Origin: Streptomyces sp. MUM 203J
Lineage (GTDB): Bacteria; Actinomycetota; Actinomycetes; Streptomycetales; Streptomycetaceae
Length of the DNA: 64,000 nt
Direction of reading: 5' to 3'
Assembly (NCBI RefSeq): GCF_022414595.1
Contig: NZ_JADWYO010000019.1
Coordinates: 26,477-90,476 of the forward strand
Position numbers and translations under genes: made by a program
The notes under the pieces: generated by a model
The model's database searches: none
What the model was told of the DNA's origin: nothing
Seen by the model: only the letters and a program-made list of their open reading frames with translations
In this document: positions 43,240 through 52,600 of the stretch, piece after piece
How the letters are laid out: each line of letters starts with the position of its first letter
How positions within the stretch are numbered: position 1 is the first letter of the stretch

Positions 43240-43240
43240 A

Positions 43241-43278
43241 CACAGCCCCGTCCAGTACGTGGACCGGACGGGGCTGTG
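43241..43278 (-). terminator. Terminator of the bkd operon
   Basis: Perfect 13-bp arms CACAGCCCCGTCC (43241-43253) and GGACGGGGCTGTG (43266-43278), 12-nt loop, followed on the minus strand by TCTTGT. It ends at the edge of the GntR promoter. Confidence 0.8.
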
Positions 43279-43308
43279 GCCGTGCTGCTGCTTCCCGCTG
43301 GCTCCCGC

Positions 43309-44742
43309 TTACGCCCAGGTGATCAGGCGCTTCGGGCGTTCCAGGATCGCGGCGACATCCGCCAGGACCTTGGAGCCCAGCTCCCCGTCGACCAGACGGT
43401 GGTCGAAGGACAGCGCCAGCGTGGTGACGTGGCGCGGCTTGACCTTGCCCTTGTGGACCCACGGCTGGAGCTTGATCGCGCCGACCGCGAGGATCGCGGA
43501 CTCGCCGGGGTTCAGGATGGGCGTACCGGTGTCGACGCCGAAGACGCCGACGTTGGTGATGGTGACCGTCCCGCCCTGCATGGCCGCCGGAGTGGTCTTC
43601 CCCTCGCGTGCGGTGGACACCAGCTCACCGAGGGCCGTGGCCAGCTCGGGGAGGGTCTTGGCGTGGGCGTCCTTGATGTTCGGCACGATCAGGCCGCGCG
43701 GGGTGGCGGCGGCGATGCCCAGGTTCACGTAGTGCTTGAGCACGATCTCCTGGGCGGCCTCGTCCCAGGAGGCGTTGACCTCCGGGTTCCGCCTGATCGC
43801 GACGAGCAGGGCCCTGGCGACGAGCAGCAGCGGGTTGACCCGCAGCCCCGCCATGTCCTTGTCGGCCTTCAGCTCCTCGACGAGCTTCATCGTGCGGGTC
43901 ACGTCGACCGTGACGAACTCGGTCACGTGCGGCGCGGTGAACGCCGAGCCGACCATGGCCGCCGCGGTGGCCTTCCGTACGCCCTTGACGGGGATACGGG
44001 TCTCCCGTGCGCCCGCCTCGGCGGGGACCGGGGCGGCCGGGGCCGGGGAAGGCTCCGGCGCCTGCACGGGGGCGGGCGCCTGCTGCGGTACGGCCGCCGG
44101 GGCGGGGGCCGCCGCCGCGCGGACGTCCTCGCGCGTGATGATCCCGTCCGGGCCGGTCGGGGTCACGGTCGTCAGGTCCACGCCCAGGTCCTTGGCCAGC
44201 TTCCGCACGGGAGGCTTGGCCAGGGGGCGGGCCGCGACGGGCGCGTGCCCGTTCAGCTCGCCCTGGACGGCCGCCTGCGCGGCTGCCGGGGCCTGAGCGG
44301 GGGCGGCGGGCGCGGGCGTCGTCTGCTTGCGCGGGCGGCGCTTGGTGGACGACGCGGCGACGCCGTACCCGACCAGGACCGGCTGACGGCCCTCGGGGGC
44401 GGTCTCCTCGGTCTCCTCGGCCGCCTGGGGCGCGGGAGCCGCTGCGGGGGCCGCGGGGGCGGTCTCGGCGGCGGCCGGAGCCGCCGGGGCGGCGGGGGCG
44501 CCGCCGCCGAGGTCGACGGTGATGATGACCTCACCGACGTCGACGGTCGTGCCCTCGGGGAAGCGCAGCTCGTGCACCGTCCCGTCGAACGGGATGGGCA
44601 GCTCGACGGCGGCCTTGGCGGTCTCGACCTCGCAGACGATCTGGCCGTCGCTGACGGTGTCGCCGGGCTGGACGTACCACTTGAGGATCTCGGCCTCGGT
44701 GAGCCCCTCACCGACGTCCGGCATCTTGAACTCGCGGATCAC
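43309..44742 (-). CDS. bkdC: Branched-chain 2-oxoacid dehydrogenase E2 (dihydrolipoyl acyltransferase)
   Basis: 477 residues. Lipoyl domain with K43 in EVETAKAAVE; Ala/Pro-rich linkers; peripheral-subunit-binding domain PPVRKLAKDLGVDLTTVTPT; catalytic domain ending SFDHRLVDGELG with the His/Asp pair. It transfers acyl groups from E1 to CoA, giving isobutyryl-, isovaleryl- and 2-methylbutyryl-CoA, starters for branched fatty acids and polyketides. GTG 44742, 17 bp after E1beta, has AGGAAGG upstream. The bkd assignment rests on family and operon order. Confidence 0.9.
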   Translation of the reverse strand: MIREFKMPDVGEGLTEAEILKWYVQPGDTVSDGQIVCEVETAKAAVELPIPFDGTVHELRFPEGTTVDVGEVIITVDLGGGAPAAPAAPAAAETAPAAPAAAPAPQAAEETEETAPEGRQPVLVGYGVAASSTKRRPRKQTTPAPAAPAQAPAAAQAAVQGELNGHAPVAARPLAKPPVRKLAKDLGVDLTTVTPTGPDGIITREDVRAAAAPAPAAVPQQAPAPVQAPEPSPAPAAPVPAEAGARETRIPVKGVRKATAAAMVGSAFTAPHVTEFVTVDVTRTMKLVEELKADKDMAGLRVNPLLLVARALLVAIRRNPEVNASWDEAAQEIVLKHYVNLGIAAATPRGLIVPNIKDAHAKTLPELATALGELVSTAREGKTTPAAMQGGTVTITNVGVFGVDTGTPILNPGESAILAVGAIKLQPWVHKGKVKPRHVTTLALSFDHRLVDGELGSKVLADVAAILERPKRLITWA

Positions 44743-44759
44743 GGTGTTCTCGCCCTTCC

Positions 44760-45746
44760 TCAGTACGCCAGCGCGCGGTCGACGGCGTCGAGCACCCGGT
44801 CCAGACCCGGCAGGTACTCCTCCTCCAGCCTGGCCGGCGGGTAGGGGGCGTGGTAGCCGCCCACCCGCAGGACCGGGGCCTCCAGGTGGTAGAAGCACCG
44901 CTCGGTGATCCGGGCGGCGATCTCCGCGCCGGAGCCGAAGAAGACCGGCGCCTCGTGGACCACCACGAGGCGGCGGGTCTTCTCGACGGACGCCTGGATC
45001 GCGTCGAAGTCGAACGGGGAGACCGAACGCAGGTCGAGCACCTCGACCGACTTGCCCTCCTCGGCCGCGGCGGCCGCGGCCTCCAGGCACACCTTCACCA
45101 TGGGGCCGTAGGCCGCCAGGGTGATGTCGGCGCCCACGCGTGCGGTGCGCGCCTTGTGCAGCTCGCCGGGGATGGCGTCGGGGTCGACCTCGCCCTTGTC
45201 CCAGTAGCGCCTCTTCGGCTCGAAGAAGATCACCGGGTCGTCGGACTGGATGGCCTGCTGGAGCATCCAGTAGGCGTCGGAGGAGTTCGACGGGGAGACC
45301 ACCTTGAGGCCGGCGACGTGCGCGAACAGCGCCTCCGGGGACTCGCTGTGGTGCTCGACGGCGCCGATGCCGCCGCCGTACGGGATCCGCACGACGATCG
45401 GCAGCTTCACCGTGCCCAGCGAGCGGGCGTGCATCTTGGCGAGCTGCGTGACGATCTGGTCGTACGCCGGGAAGACGAAGCCGTCGAACTGGATCTCCAC
45501 GACCGGCCGGTAGCCGCGCAGGGCCAGGCCGATGGCGGTGCCGACGATGCCGGACTCCGCGAGCGGGGTGTCGATGACCCGCTCCTCGCCGAAGTCCTTC
45601 TGGAGGCCGTCGGTGACCCGGAAGACGCCGCCGAGCTTGCCGACGTCCTCACCCATGATCAGGACCTTGGGGTCGGTCTCCAGGGCCTTGCGGAGGGACT
45701 CGTTGAGCGCCTTCGCGAGAGGAAGCTTCTGCACTGCCATGATCAC
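44760..45746 (-). CDS. bkdB: Branched-chain 2-oxoacid dehydrogenase E1 beta subunit
   Basis: 328 residues. Transketolase pyrimidine-binding fold with VLIMGEDVGKLGGVFRVTDG, DTPLAESGIVGTAIGLALRG, RIPYGGGIGAVEHHSESPEA and the C-terminal domain VLDLRSVSPFDFDAI, VVHEAP. With E1alpha it decarboxylates branched 2-oxoacids using thiamine diphosphate. Start is GTG 45746 (GTGA overlap with E1alpha) or ATG 45740. Confidence 0.92.
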   Translation of the reverse strand: MIMAVQKLPLAKALNESLRKALETDPKVLIMGEDVGKLGGVFRVTDGLQKDFGEERVIDTPLAESGIVGTAIGLALRGYRPVVEIQFDGFVFPAYDQIVTQLAKMHARSLGTVKLPIVVRIPYGGGIGAVEHHSESPEALFAHVAGLKVVSPSNSSDAYWMLQQAIQSDDPVIFFEPKRRYWDKGEVDPDAIPGELHKARTARVGADITLAAYGPMVKVCLEAAAAAAEEGKSVEVLDLRSVSPFDFDAIQASVEKTRRLVVVHEAPVFFGSGAEIAARITERCFYHLEAPVLRVGGYHAPYPPARLEEEYLPGLDRVLDAVDRALAY

Positions 45747-46960
45747 TTGACCTCGCCATCCGCGAACGACGCCTGGTACGCGGCGAACTGCGCGCGCTCT
45801 TCGTCGACGAGCGCGTGCCCGTCCGCGTACACGTTCTCGAAGATCGCCGTGTGGTCCGGGTCGGGCATGGCCCGCACCGCCTCACGCACGCGCCTGCCGA
45901 GCGCCTCGCTCTCCTCCTCGACCTGCGCGAACCAGGCCTCGTCGGCGTGGCCCTGGGCCTCCAGGTGGCGGCGGAGCCTCAGGATGGGGTCCTTGGCCTC
46001 CCACGCGGCCCGCTCGTCGTCCGTGCGGTAGCGGGTCGGGTCGTCGGAGGTGGTGTGGGCGCCCATGCGGTACGTGAACGCCTCCACGAGCGTCGGGCCC
46101 TCGCCGCGGCGGGCCCGCTCCAGGGCCCAGCGGGTCACGGCCAGGCAGGCCAGCACGTCGTTGCCGTCGACGCGGACGCCCGGGAAGCCGTAGCCCTGCG
46201 CGCGCTGGTACAGCGGGACGCGGGTCTGCTTCTCGGTGGGCTCGGAGATGGCCCACTGGTTGTTCTGGCAGAAGAACACGACGGGCGCGTTGTAGACCGC
46301 CGAGAAGGTGAACGACTCGGCCACGTCGCCCTGGCTGGAGGCGCCGTCACCGAAGTACGCGATCACCGCGGAGTCGGTGCCGTCCTTGGCCACGCCCATG
46401 GCGTAGCCGGTGGCGTGCAGCGTCTGCGAGCCGATGACGATCGTGTAGAGCTGGAAGTTGTTGCTGTTCGGGTCCCAGCCGCCGTTGTTCACGCCCCGGA
46501 ACATTCCGAGCAGATTGGTCGGGTCGACCCCGCGGCACCAGGCGACGCCGTGCTCGCGGTACGTCGGGAAGACGTAGTCGTCGTCGCGCAGGGCCCGGCC
46601 GGAGCCGATCTGGGCGGCCTCCTGGCCGAGCAGCGAGGCCCACAGGCCCAGCTCGCCCTGGCGCTGGAGCGCGGTGGCCTCGCCGTCGAAGCGGCGGGTC
46701 ATCACCATGTCCCGGTACAGCCCGCGCAGCTCCTCGGGGCTGAGGTCCACGTCGTAGTCCGGGTGCTGGACGCGCTCTCCTTCGGGCGTCAGCAGCTGGA
46801 CGAGCGGGGGCTCGGTGCGGCTCTGGTCCTGGGCCGTCTCCGGCTTCTTGGTGCGTGCGGCGCGCTTGGCACCACCCGTCTTGCTGCCGGTGGTGCTGGT
46901 GGTGCTGCTGGTGCCGCTGCTGCGTCGCGGCTTGCGCGCGGCAGTGCTCTCCACGGTCAC
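45743..46960 (-). CDS. bkdA: Branched-chain 2-oxoacid dehydrogenase E1 alpha subunit
   Basis: 405 residues. ThDP motif from GDGASSQGDVAESFTFSAVY to NNQWAIS; QEAAQIGSGRALRDDDYVFP and HTTSDDPTRYR are E1alpha hallmarks. The first 45 residues are a Ser/Thr/Lys-rich extension. GTG 46960 has GGAGGAG 7 nt upstream. First gene of the operon; a CTTGGATTTCCAAG dyad lies about 200 bp upstream. Confidence 0.92.
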   Translation of the reverse strand: MTVESTAARKPRRSSGTSSTTSTTGSKTGGAKRAARTKKPETAQDQSRTEPPLVQLLTPEGERVQHPDYDVDLSPEELRGLYRDMVMTRRFDGEATALQRQGELGLWASLLGQEAAQIGSGRALRDDDYVFPTYREHGVAWCRGVDPTNLLGMFRGVNNGGWDPNSNNFQLYTIVIGSQTLHATGYAMGVAKDGTDSAVIAYFGDGASSQGDVAESFTFSAVYNAPVVFFCQNNQWAISEPTEKQTRVPLYQRAQGYGFPGVRVDGNDVLACLAVTRWALERARRGEGPTLVEAFTYRMGAHTTSDDPTRYRTDDERAAWEAKDPILRLRRHLEAQGHADEAWFAQVEEESEALGRRVREAVRAMPDPDHTAIFENVYADGHALVDEERAQFAAYQASFADGEVK

Positions 46961-47158
46961 GTGCGTGCTCCTCCGTCGGTCCGGCCCCCGGGGTCCGCCG
47001 GGATGGCCAGTGCGGCTCGCCTGATGTCCGTACGCGTGCACGGGGTGGGTGCCCTCGGCCGGGAACAGGCGTGACAGGTGCCCCGGCGAGCGCCCTGTCA
47101 AAGGCACGTTACCCAGTGCTCCGCATTCCTGCGAAACCCCGCCTGACCTGCGATTTTG

Positions 47159-47172
47159 CTTGGATTTCCAAG
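47159..47172. promoter_or_regulatory. CTTGGA-TT-TCCAAG palindrome upstream of bkdA
   Basis: Perfect 6-bp arms in an A/T-rich patch of the 428-bp gap 46961-47388. No regulator gene is adjacent; an Lrp/AsnC-type (BkdR-like) protein encoded elsewhere is a candidate binder. The rest of the gap has no ORF; toward 47388, GTCACGG and CATATTGATCTAACAT may belong to the promoter of the phosphotransferase gene. Confidence 0.5.
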
Positions 47173-47388
47173 TAAATCGAGAAATGCGGGAACAACTACT
47201 GGTCACAGCCTTGCAGGCCGCCGGAACAGCGGCACGTTATCCCGAGGACCCCGGTCGCGGGAAGGGTCGGTTTTGCGGAACCCGGATGCGGCTCCTCCGC
47301 TTCCGCCCCGTGAAGGGCGTCACAAACGGCCCGTCCGCCCTGTGAACGGCGTCACGGAGTGATCTCATATTGATCTAACATCTGTCGG

Positions 47389-48501
47389 GTGCCGCGCTCA
47401 TCTGTAACGTCTGCACCAGTCGCTCCCCATGCTTCACCTCCCGCCTCGCCCGCCGTCTCCGTGCCCCACCCCCGGCACGCGCCCGCTCCTCCTGTGAACG
47501 TGCTGCTGCGCCGTTACGTGCCCGGCGCCGAGCCGGTGTCGTGCGTGCCGCTCACCCAGGGCCTCCTCAACCGCGGCTACCGGCTCACCACCACACGCGG
47601 CACCTTCTTCCTGAAACAGCATGTCGACGCCCCCACGTCCGACCGGGCGACCATCAGCCGCCAGCACCGCGCCACCCAGCGGCTGCACGCGCTCGGCCTG
47701 CCCGTCGCCCCGCCGCTGCCGGACACGGACGGGCGCACGGTCGCGGTACTGGGCGGCCACTGCTACGCCCTCCACCCCTGGGTGGAGGGGCGGCACCGGA
47801 ACGGCACCCAGCTGAGCCGGGGCGGCTCGCGACGGCTCGGCGCGCTCCTCGGGCTGGTCCACACGTGCCTGGAGCGGGTGATGGGCGGCGCCGTCGGCTC
47901 GCACGGGACCCGGGCCCCCGGTCCGTACGGGAGCGCGGACCCGGAGGACACCTTCCGGCTGATCGACGAGCTGCTGGCGCTGGCCGGGGCGCGGAGCCCG
48001 CGGGACCCGTTCGACGAGCTGGCCGAGCGGCGGCTGCTGGAGCGGCGGCGGCTGCTGGACGCGCACGCCCATCTGCGGCCCGCCGCGGCGGCCCCGGGGG
48101 CGGGGGGCTGGGTGCACGGCGACTTCCACCCGCTGAACCTGCTGTACCGGGGCGCGGAGCCGGCCGCGATCGTGGACTGGGACCGGCTGGGCGTGCAGCC
48201 GCGCGCGGAGGAGGCGGTGCGGGCCGCGCTGATCTTCTACGTACAGCCGACAGGCCGTCTGGAGCTGGCGAAGGTGCGGGCCTACGCGCGCGCGTACCGG
48301 CGGGCTTCCGGGGCGGGCACGGCCGAACTCGCGGCGGCCGTGCATCGCGTGTGGTGGGAGCGGCTCAACGACTTCTGGATACTGCGCTGGCGCTACCAGC
48401 GTGACGACAGCAGGGCCGACGCGCAGTTTCCCGCGGCGTCGGCCCTGACGGTGTGGTGGACCCGGGAGTACGAGGCGGTGCGCGACGCGTTCGCCGGGTG
48501 A
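47389..48501 (+). CDS. Aminoglycoside phosphotransferase (APH)-family kinase
   Basis: 370 residues. APH/ChoK fold: LTQGLLNRGYRLTTTRGTFF with the ATP Lys in LKQH, catalytic WVHGDFHPLNLLYRG, and the metal aspartate in AIVDWDRLG. The N-terminal 35 residues are Pro/Ala-rich. Substrate unknown; such kinases act on antibiotics, homoserine or fructosamines. GTG start. Divergent from bkdA. Confidence 0.85.
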   Translation: MPRSSVTSAPVAPHASPPASPAVSVPHPRHAPAPPVNVLLRRYVPGAEPVSCVPLTQGLLNRGYRLTTTRGTFFLKQHVDAPTSDRATISRQHRATQRLHALGLPVAPPLPDTDGRTVAVLGGHCYALHPWVEGRHRNGTQLSRGGSRRLGALLGLVHTCLERVMGGAVGSHGTRAPGPYGSADPEDTFRLIDELLALAGARSPRDPFDELAERRLLERRRLLDAHAHLRPAAAAPGAGGWVHGDFHPLNLLYRGAEPAAIVDWDRLGVQPRAEEAVRAALIFYVQPTGRLELAKVRAYARAYRRASGAGTAELAAAVHRVWWERLNDFWILRWRYQRDDSRADAQFPAASALTVWWTREYEAVRDAFAG

Positions 48502-48535
48502 CGGGGAGCCGGTCCTGCCGCACCGTGACGGAAGG

Positions 48536-50404
48536 TCAGCCTCCGGTCGCGGTGCCCGTCGTGCCCGAGCCGTTCGTCTGGCCGCCCGTCGTGGTCGTCG
48601 CGCCGCCGTCCGCCGTGCCGCCGCCGTCGGTCGAACCGGTGGTCCCCGACGTACCGGTGCTGCTGCCCGTGGTGCCGCCGGAGGTCGTGCCCGTCGAGGT
48701 GTCGCCGGTGGTGCCGCCGTCGCCGTTGCTGCCGTCGGTGGTGCCCTCCGTACCACCGTCCGTGGTGCCTTCGGTGTCGCTCCCGTCCGTGCCGCCGTCG
48801 GTGGTGGCGCCGTCGGTGCCGCCCGTGGTGGTGTCGGTGCCCGAGGAGGTGTTCGGGGAGGCCGTGCCGGGATCCTGGCTGTACGTCGGCCTCGTCGGCC
48901 TGTGCGGTACGGGGTTCCACCCCGAGCCGCCGCCACCGGTCGAGGTGTCCGGCTCCTGCTCGTCCTCCTCGCTCTGCGACGGGGACGGGGCCTTGCTGGA
49001 CTTCTCCGAGGAGACGGACGGGGAGGGGCTGGTCACCGGCGTCTGCTGCTCGCCCTGGGACTTCTGGGCGGCGTTCAGCGCGTACACCACACCCGCCATG
49101 ATCGCGACCAGCGCGAACGCGACGAACAGCAGCACCTTGCCCCGGCCGCCGCCGCGCTTGGCGGGGTAGCCGCCGGTGTAGGCGCCGTCGTCGGGGTTCA
49201 TGGGCGGCAGGATCGGGCCCTGCGAGGTGTCCCGCCCGGCACCCTGCACGTGGGCCGGGTGACCCTGCAGTCCCTGGTGGGCCGGCAACCCGCCGCCCGG
49301 GCCCATGGGGGAGCCCATGCCCGCCCCCTGGCCGGGGCCCATGGGGGAGCTCATCACGGCCGTCGCGCCCATGCCGCCGTCGGGGGTGTGCCCGCCGTCG
49401 TACCCGCCGCCGACCGGGCCGGTGTTCCACAGGCCCGTGTGGCTGCCCTGCTCCTGGAGCATGCGCAGCGCGTACTGCACCATGCCGCGCATTTCGTCCG
49501 CGCTCTGGAACCGGTCGTCCGGGTCCTTGGCGAGCGCCCTCATCGCGAGCCCGTCCAGCTCCGGCGGTGCCCCGTCACCCACCTCGGAGGGCGGCACCGG
49601 CATGTCCTGCACATGCTGGTACACCACGGACAGCGGAGTCTCCCCGACGAACGGGGGACGCAGCGCCAGCAGTTCGTACAGCAGACAGCCGGTGGCGTAC
49701 AGGTCGGAACGGCGGTCCACGGCCTTGCCGAGCGCCTGCTCCGGGGAGAGGTACTGGGGGGTGCCCATGACCATGCCGGTCTGCGTCATCGTCGTGGACG
49801 CCCCGTGCAGGGCGCGGGCGATGCCGAAGTCCATCACCTTCACGGCACCGCTGTTGGTGATGATGACGTTCGCGGGCTTGATGTCCCGGTGCACGATGCC
49901 GTGCTGGTGCGAGTAGGCGAGCGCCTCCAGCACGCCGGACACGATGATGAGCGCCTGCTCGGTCGGCGGCGCCTCCGCGCTGATCAGCAGATCGCGGATG
50001 GTGCGGCCCTCGACCAGCTCCATGACGATGTACGGCACTGACTGGCCGCCCACGACGTCCTCGCCGGAGTCGTACACGGCGACGATCGCGTGGTGGTTGA
50101 GGCCCGCGACGGACTGCGCCTCACGCGTGAACCGGGCCTTGGAGACCGGGTCCTCCGCGAGGTCCGGGCGCAGCAGCTTGACGGCGACGGTGCGGCCGAG
50201 CCGCACGTCCTCCGCCGCGAACACCTCGGCCATGCCGCCCCGGCCCAGACGGTGCGTCAGCCGGTAGCGGCCGTCCCCGACGAGGCCGCCGACGCCGAAG
50301 TCGCCCACGCCGTCGGAGCCGTTCGAGCCTCCGGCACCACCCGCGCCGCCGGGTGCTCCGTCATCCGACACTCCGCCGCCACCTGCTTCGGATCCGGGTG
50401 CCAT
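48536..50404 (-). CDS. Membrane Ser/Thr protein kinase with Gly/Thr-rich outside tail
   Basis: 622 residues. Cytoplasmic Hanks kinase (YRLTHRLGRGGMAEVFAAED, AVKLL, HRDIKPANVIIT, DFGIAR, GTPQYLSPEQAL), a Gly/Met/Pro-rich linker, one membrane helix (GKVLLFVAFALVAIMAGVVY), and about 155 outside residues of almost only Gly, Thr, Ser, Asp. No PASTA repeat is seen. ATG 50404 follows GCGAGGACC; 50419 and 50488 are alternatives. Divergent from a second kinase with a closely similar catalytic domain. Confidence 0.9.
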   Translation of the reverse strand: MAPGSEAGGGGVSDDGAPGGAGGAGGSNGSDGVGDFGVGGLVGDGRYRLTHRLGRGGMAEVFAAEDVRLGRTVAVKLLRPDLAEDPVSKARFTREAQSVAGLNHHAIVAVYDSGEDVVGGQSVPYIVMELVEGRTIRDLLISAEAPPTEQALIIVSGVLEALAYSHQHGIVHRDIKPANVIITNSGAVKVMDFGIARALHGASTTMTQTGMVMGTPQYLSPEQALGKAVDRRSDLYATGCLLYELLALRPPFVGETPLSVVYQHVQDMPVPPSEVGDGAPPELDGLAMRALAKDPDDRFQSADEMRGMVQYALRMLQEQGSHTGLWNTGPVGGGYDGGHTPDGGMGATAVMSSPMGPGQGAGMGSPMGPGGGLPAHQGLQGHPAHVQGAGRDTSQGPILPPMNPDDGAYTGGYPAKRGGGRGKVLLFVAFALVAIMAGVVYALNAAQKSQGEQQTPVTSPSPSVSSEKSSKAPSPSQSEEDEQEPDTSTGGGGSGWNPVPHRPTRPTYSQDPGTASPNTSSGTDTTTGGTDGATTDGGTDGSDTEGTTDGGTEGTTDGSNGDGGTTGDTSTGTTSGGTTGSSTGTSGTTGSTDGGGTADGGATTTTGGQTNGSGTTGTATGG

Positions 50405-50668
50405 GGTCCTCGCCGTCATTTCCGTCCGCTGCCCGCCCGCTGTGTTCGCGGGCGGTGTGCCGCCGTCTCTCAAGGGGTACTTCGGCACGTCACGCTACAG
50501 CCTCCGCGTGGCGGCCCGGTCCGGGATGCGACCGGCCATCCAAGCGGTTCGGTGTACACCAGTGCAAACTGATCGTGCCGTTGTCCCGGTCTTATCCCGG
50601 CGTGGTCCCGGCCGGGTAACGCTTGCAGGACGCTTCTTGTGCGTACGGTCACGGAACGGGCACCTGGC

Positions 50669-50697
50669 TTGACGTGTCACTGCCCTGGGGCAGACTT
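50669..50697 (+). promoter_or_regulatory. Housekeeping-type promoter of the PASTA kinase gene
   Basis: TTGACG (50669-50674), 16-nt spacer, CAGACT (50691-50696), about 50 bp upstream of the start and AGGGGGAAG. It fits the HrdB consensus. The rest of the 345-bp divergent gap shows no ORF. Confidence 0.55.
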
Positions 50698-50749
50698 GGC
50701 GCATAAATCCGGGATCACCGCGGCCACGCGCGCGTAGGGGGAAGCACAG

Positions 50750-52432
50750 ATGAGCCAGGACGGCGCCCGCGGCCGCTATGCGGGCGGTTCGGTCGCGAAC
50801 GGCAGGTATCAGCTCCGCGACCTGCTGGGCGAGGGCGGCATGGCGTCGGTGTACCTCGCGTACGACAGCGCGCTGGACCGCCAGGTCGCGATCAAGACCC
50901 TGCACACCGAACTGGGCCGCGAGCAGTCGTTCCGCGAACGGTTCCGGCGCGAGGCGCAGGCGGTCGCGAAGCTCCAGCACACCAACATCGTCTCGGTCTT
51001 CGACACCGGCGAGGACACCGTCACGTTCAGTGACCCCGCGCAGGGTGACGGCGGCGTCATGCCGTACATCGTCATGGAGTACGTGGAGGGCAAGCCCCTC
51101 GGTTCGGTGCTCGCGGCGGACATCCAGGCCCAGGGCGCCATGCCCGCCGACAAGGCCCTGAAGGTGACGGCCGACGTGCTGGCCGCGCTGGACACCAGCC
51201 ACGAGATGGGCCTGGTGCACCGGGACATCAAGCCGGGCAACGTGATGGTCACCAAGCGCGGCGTCGTCAAGGTGATGGACTTCGGCATCGCGCGCGCCAT
51301 GCAGTCGGGCGTCACCTCGATGACGCAGACCGGCATGGTCGTCGGCACCCCGCAGTACCTGTCGCCCGAGCAGGCGCTGGGGCGCGGCGTGGACGCCCGT
51401 TCCGACCTGTACTCGGTCGGGATCATGCTGTTCCAGCTGCTGACCGGACGGCTGCCGTTCGACGCGGACTCCCCGCTGGCGATCGCGTACGCGCACGTGC
51501 AGGAGGAGCCGGTCGCGCCTTCCTCCATCAACCGTTCGGTGACGCCCGCGATGGACGCCCTGGTGGCACGGGCGCTGAAGAAGAACCCGAACGAGCGCTT
51601 CCCGAGCGCCGCCGCCATGCGCGACGAGTGCCTGCGCGTGCTGTCGGCCGGGCAGGCCGGGGCACCGGTGATCGTGCAGGGCGCGCCGACGAACAGCGGG
51701 GCCGGGGTGGGCTCCGCGGTGTTCCCGCCGGTCGATTACTCGGGGACGCCCGCGCCGGGGCCGCACGGAAGTGTCCAGACCCCTTATCAGACGCCTCAGC
51801 CCATGACCCCGGCGCCCGGGCCCTACGGGCCGCCGACTCCGGCCCCCGCGCCCGCCGCGTACGGCTACCCGCAGCAGGCGGCGCCGACCCCCGCCCCGGG
51901 TTACCCGACGCCCGCGCCGACACCCGCCCCGGCGCCGTACGGCGGCGGAGGCGGCACGGGCGGCGGCAACAGCGGTGGGGGCCGGAGGAACATGCCGGTC
52001 ATCGTGGGGGCGATCGCGGTGGCCGTGATCGCCGTCGCGGGCACTCTGGTGGCGCTCAACCTCAACGACGACGAGGACCCCGGCGGCACGGCGGGCGGCG
52101 AGCCGACGGCCACGGCGACCGGGGACGCGCCGGACTCGGAGGACTACAAGGGCCCGGACCGCGGCAAGACCATCGAGACCAAGGCGTGCACCGAACCCCG
52201 TGAGGGCAACGACCCGGAGAAGTTCGAGGTCCCGGACTTCCGGTACCGGCACATCGACTCGGTGAAGGAGTGCATCCAGGCCGCCGGCTGGAAACTCAGG
52301 ACGGTGGAGGACCAGGACGAGATGATCTACGGCGACGGCGCCGTCCTGAACCAGTACCCGAAGCAGAACACCGAGATCTACGAGGACGACGCCGAGTTCG
52401 TCCTCACCGTCTCCACCGGCGAGCGGCCGTAA
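50750..52432 (+). CDS. Membrane Ser/Thr protein kinase with one PASTA-like domain
   Basis: 560 residues. Hanks kinase domain (YQLRDLLGEGGMASVYLAYD, VAIKTL, HRDIKPGNVMVTK, DFGIAR, GTPQYLSPEQAL), a Pro/Ala/Gly-rich juxtamembrane stretch (about 320-410), one membrane helix (VIVGAIAVAVIAVAGTLVAL) and an outside domain FEVPDFRYRHIDSVKECIQA ending VLTVSTGERP that resembles a single degenerate PASTA unit. Such kinases sense the cell wall. Two cysteines outside could pair. Confidence 0.9.
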   Translation: MSQDGARGRYAGGSVANGRYQLRDLLGEGGMASVYLAYDSALDRQVAIKTLHTELGREQSFRERFRREAQAVAKLQHTNIVSVFDTGEDTVTFSDPAQGDGGVMPYIVMEYVEGKPLGSVLAADIQAQGAMPADKALKVTADVLAALDTSHEMGLVHRDIKPGNVMVTKRGVVKVMDFGIARAMQSGVTSMTQTGMVVGTPQYLSPEQALGRGVDARSDLYSVGIMLFQLLTGRLPFDADSPLAIAYAHVQEEPVAPSSINRSVTPAMDALVARALKKNPNERFPSAAAMRDECLRVLSAGQAGAPVIVQGAPTNSGAGVGSAVFPPVDYSGTPAPGPHGSVQTPYQTPQPMTPAPGPYGPPTPAPAPAAYGYPQQAAPTPAPGYPTPAPTPAPAPYGGGGGTGGGNSGGGRRNMPVIVGAIAVAVIAVAGTLVALNLNDDEDPGGTAGGEPTATATGDAPDSEDYKGPDRGKTIETKACTEPREGNDPEKFEVPDFRYRHIDSVKECIQAAGWKLRTVEDQDEMIYGDGAVLNQYPKQNTEIYEDDAEFVLTVSTGERP

Positions 52433-52600
52433 CCACCCCGAACGGCGCGACCCCAGGGGCGGCGAGATGCCGGAGCACGGCCGTTGTGTGACGCTGAGGC
52501 CATCGTCATGGCGGCTCGTCATGCTCGTCACGGCCGCCGTGTTCGTCGTACCCGCCGTGTCCGTCACGCTCGCCACGCTCGTCACGGGAGGGGGTCCCTC

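Noticed and set aside
48540..48860. Minisatellite-like or CRISPR-like array
   Set aside because: It is the coding region for the Gly/Thr-rich tail of the kinase; no constant spacer length.
52507..52590. Run of GTC/CTC/GCC-type short repeats before the exported protein gene, as a satellite or CRISPR-like array
   Set aside because: Units are irregular and very short, without spacers; looks like biased high-GC sequence.
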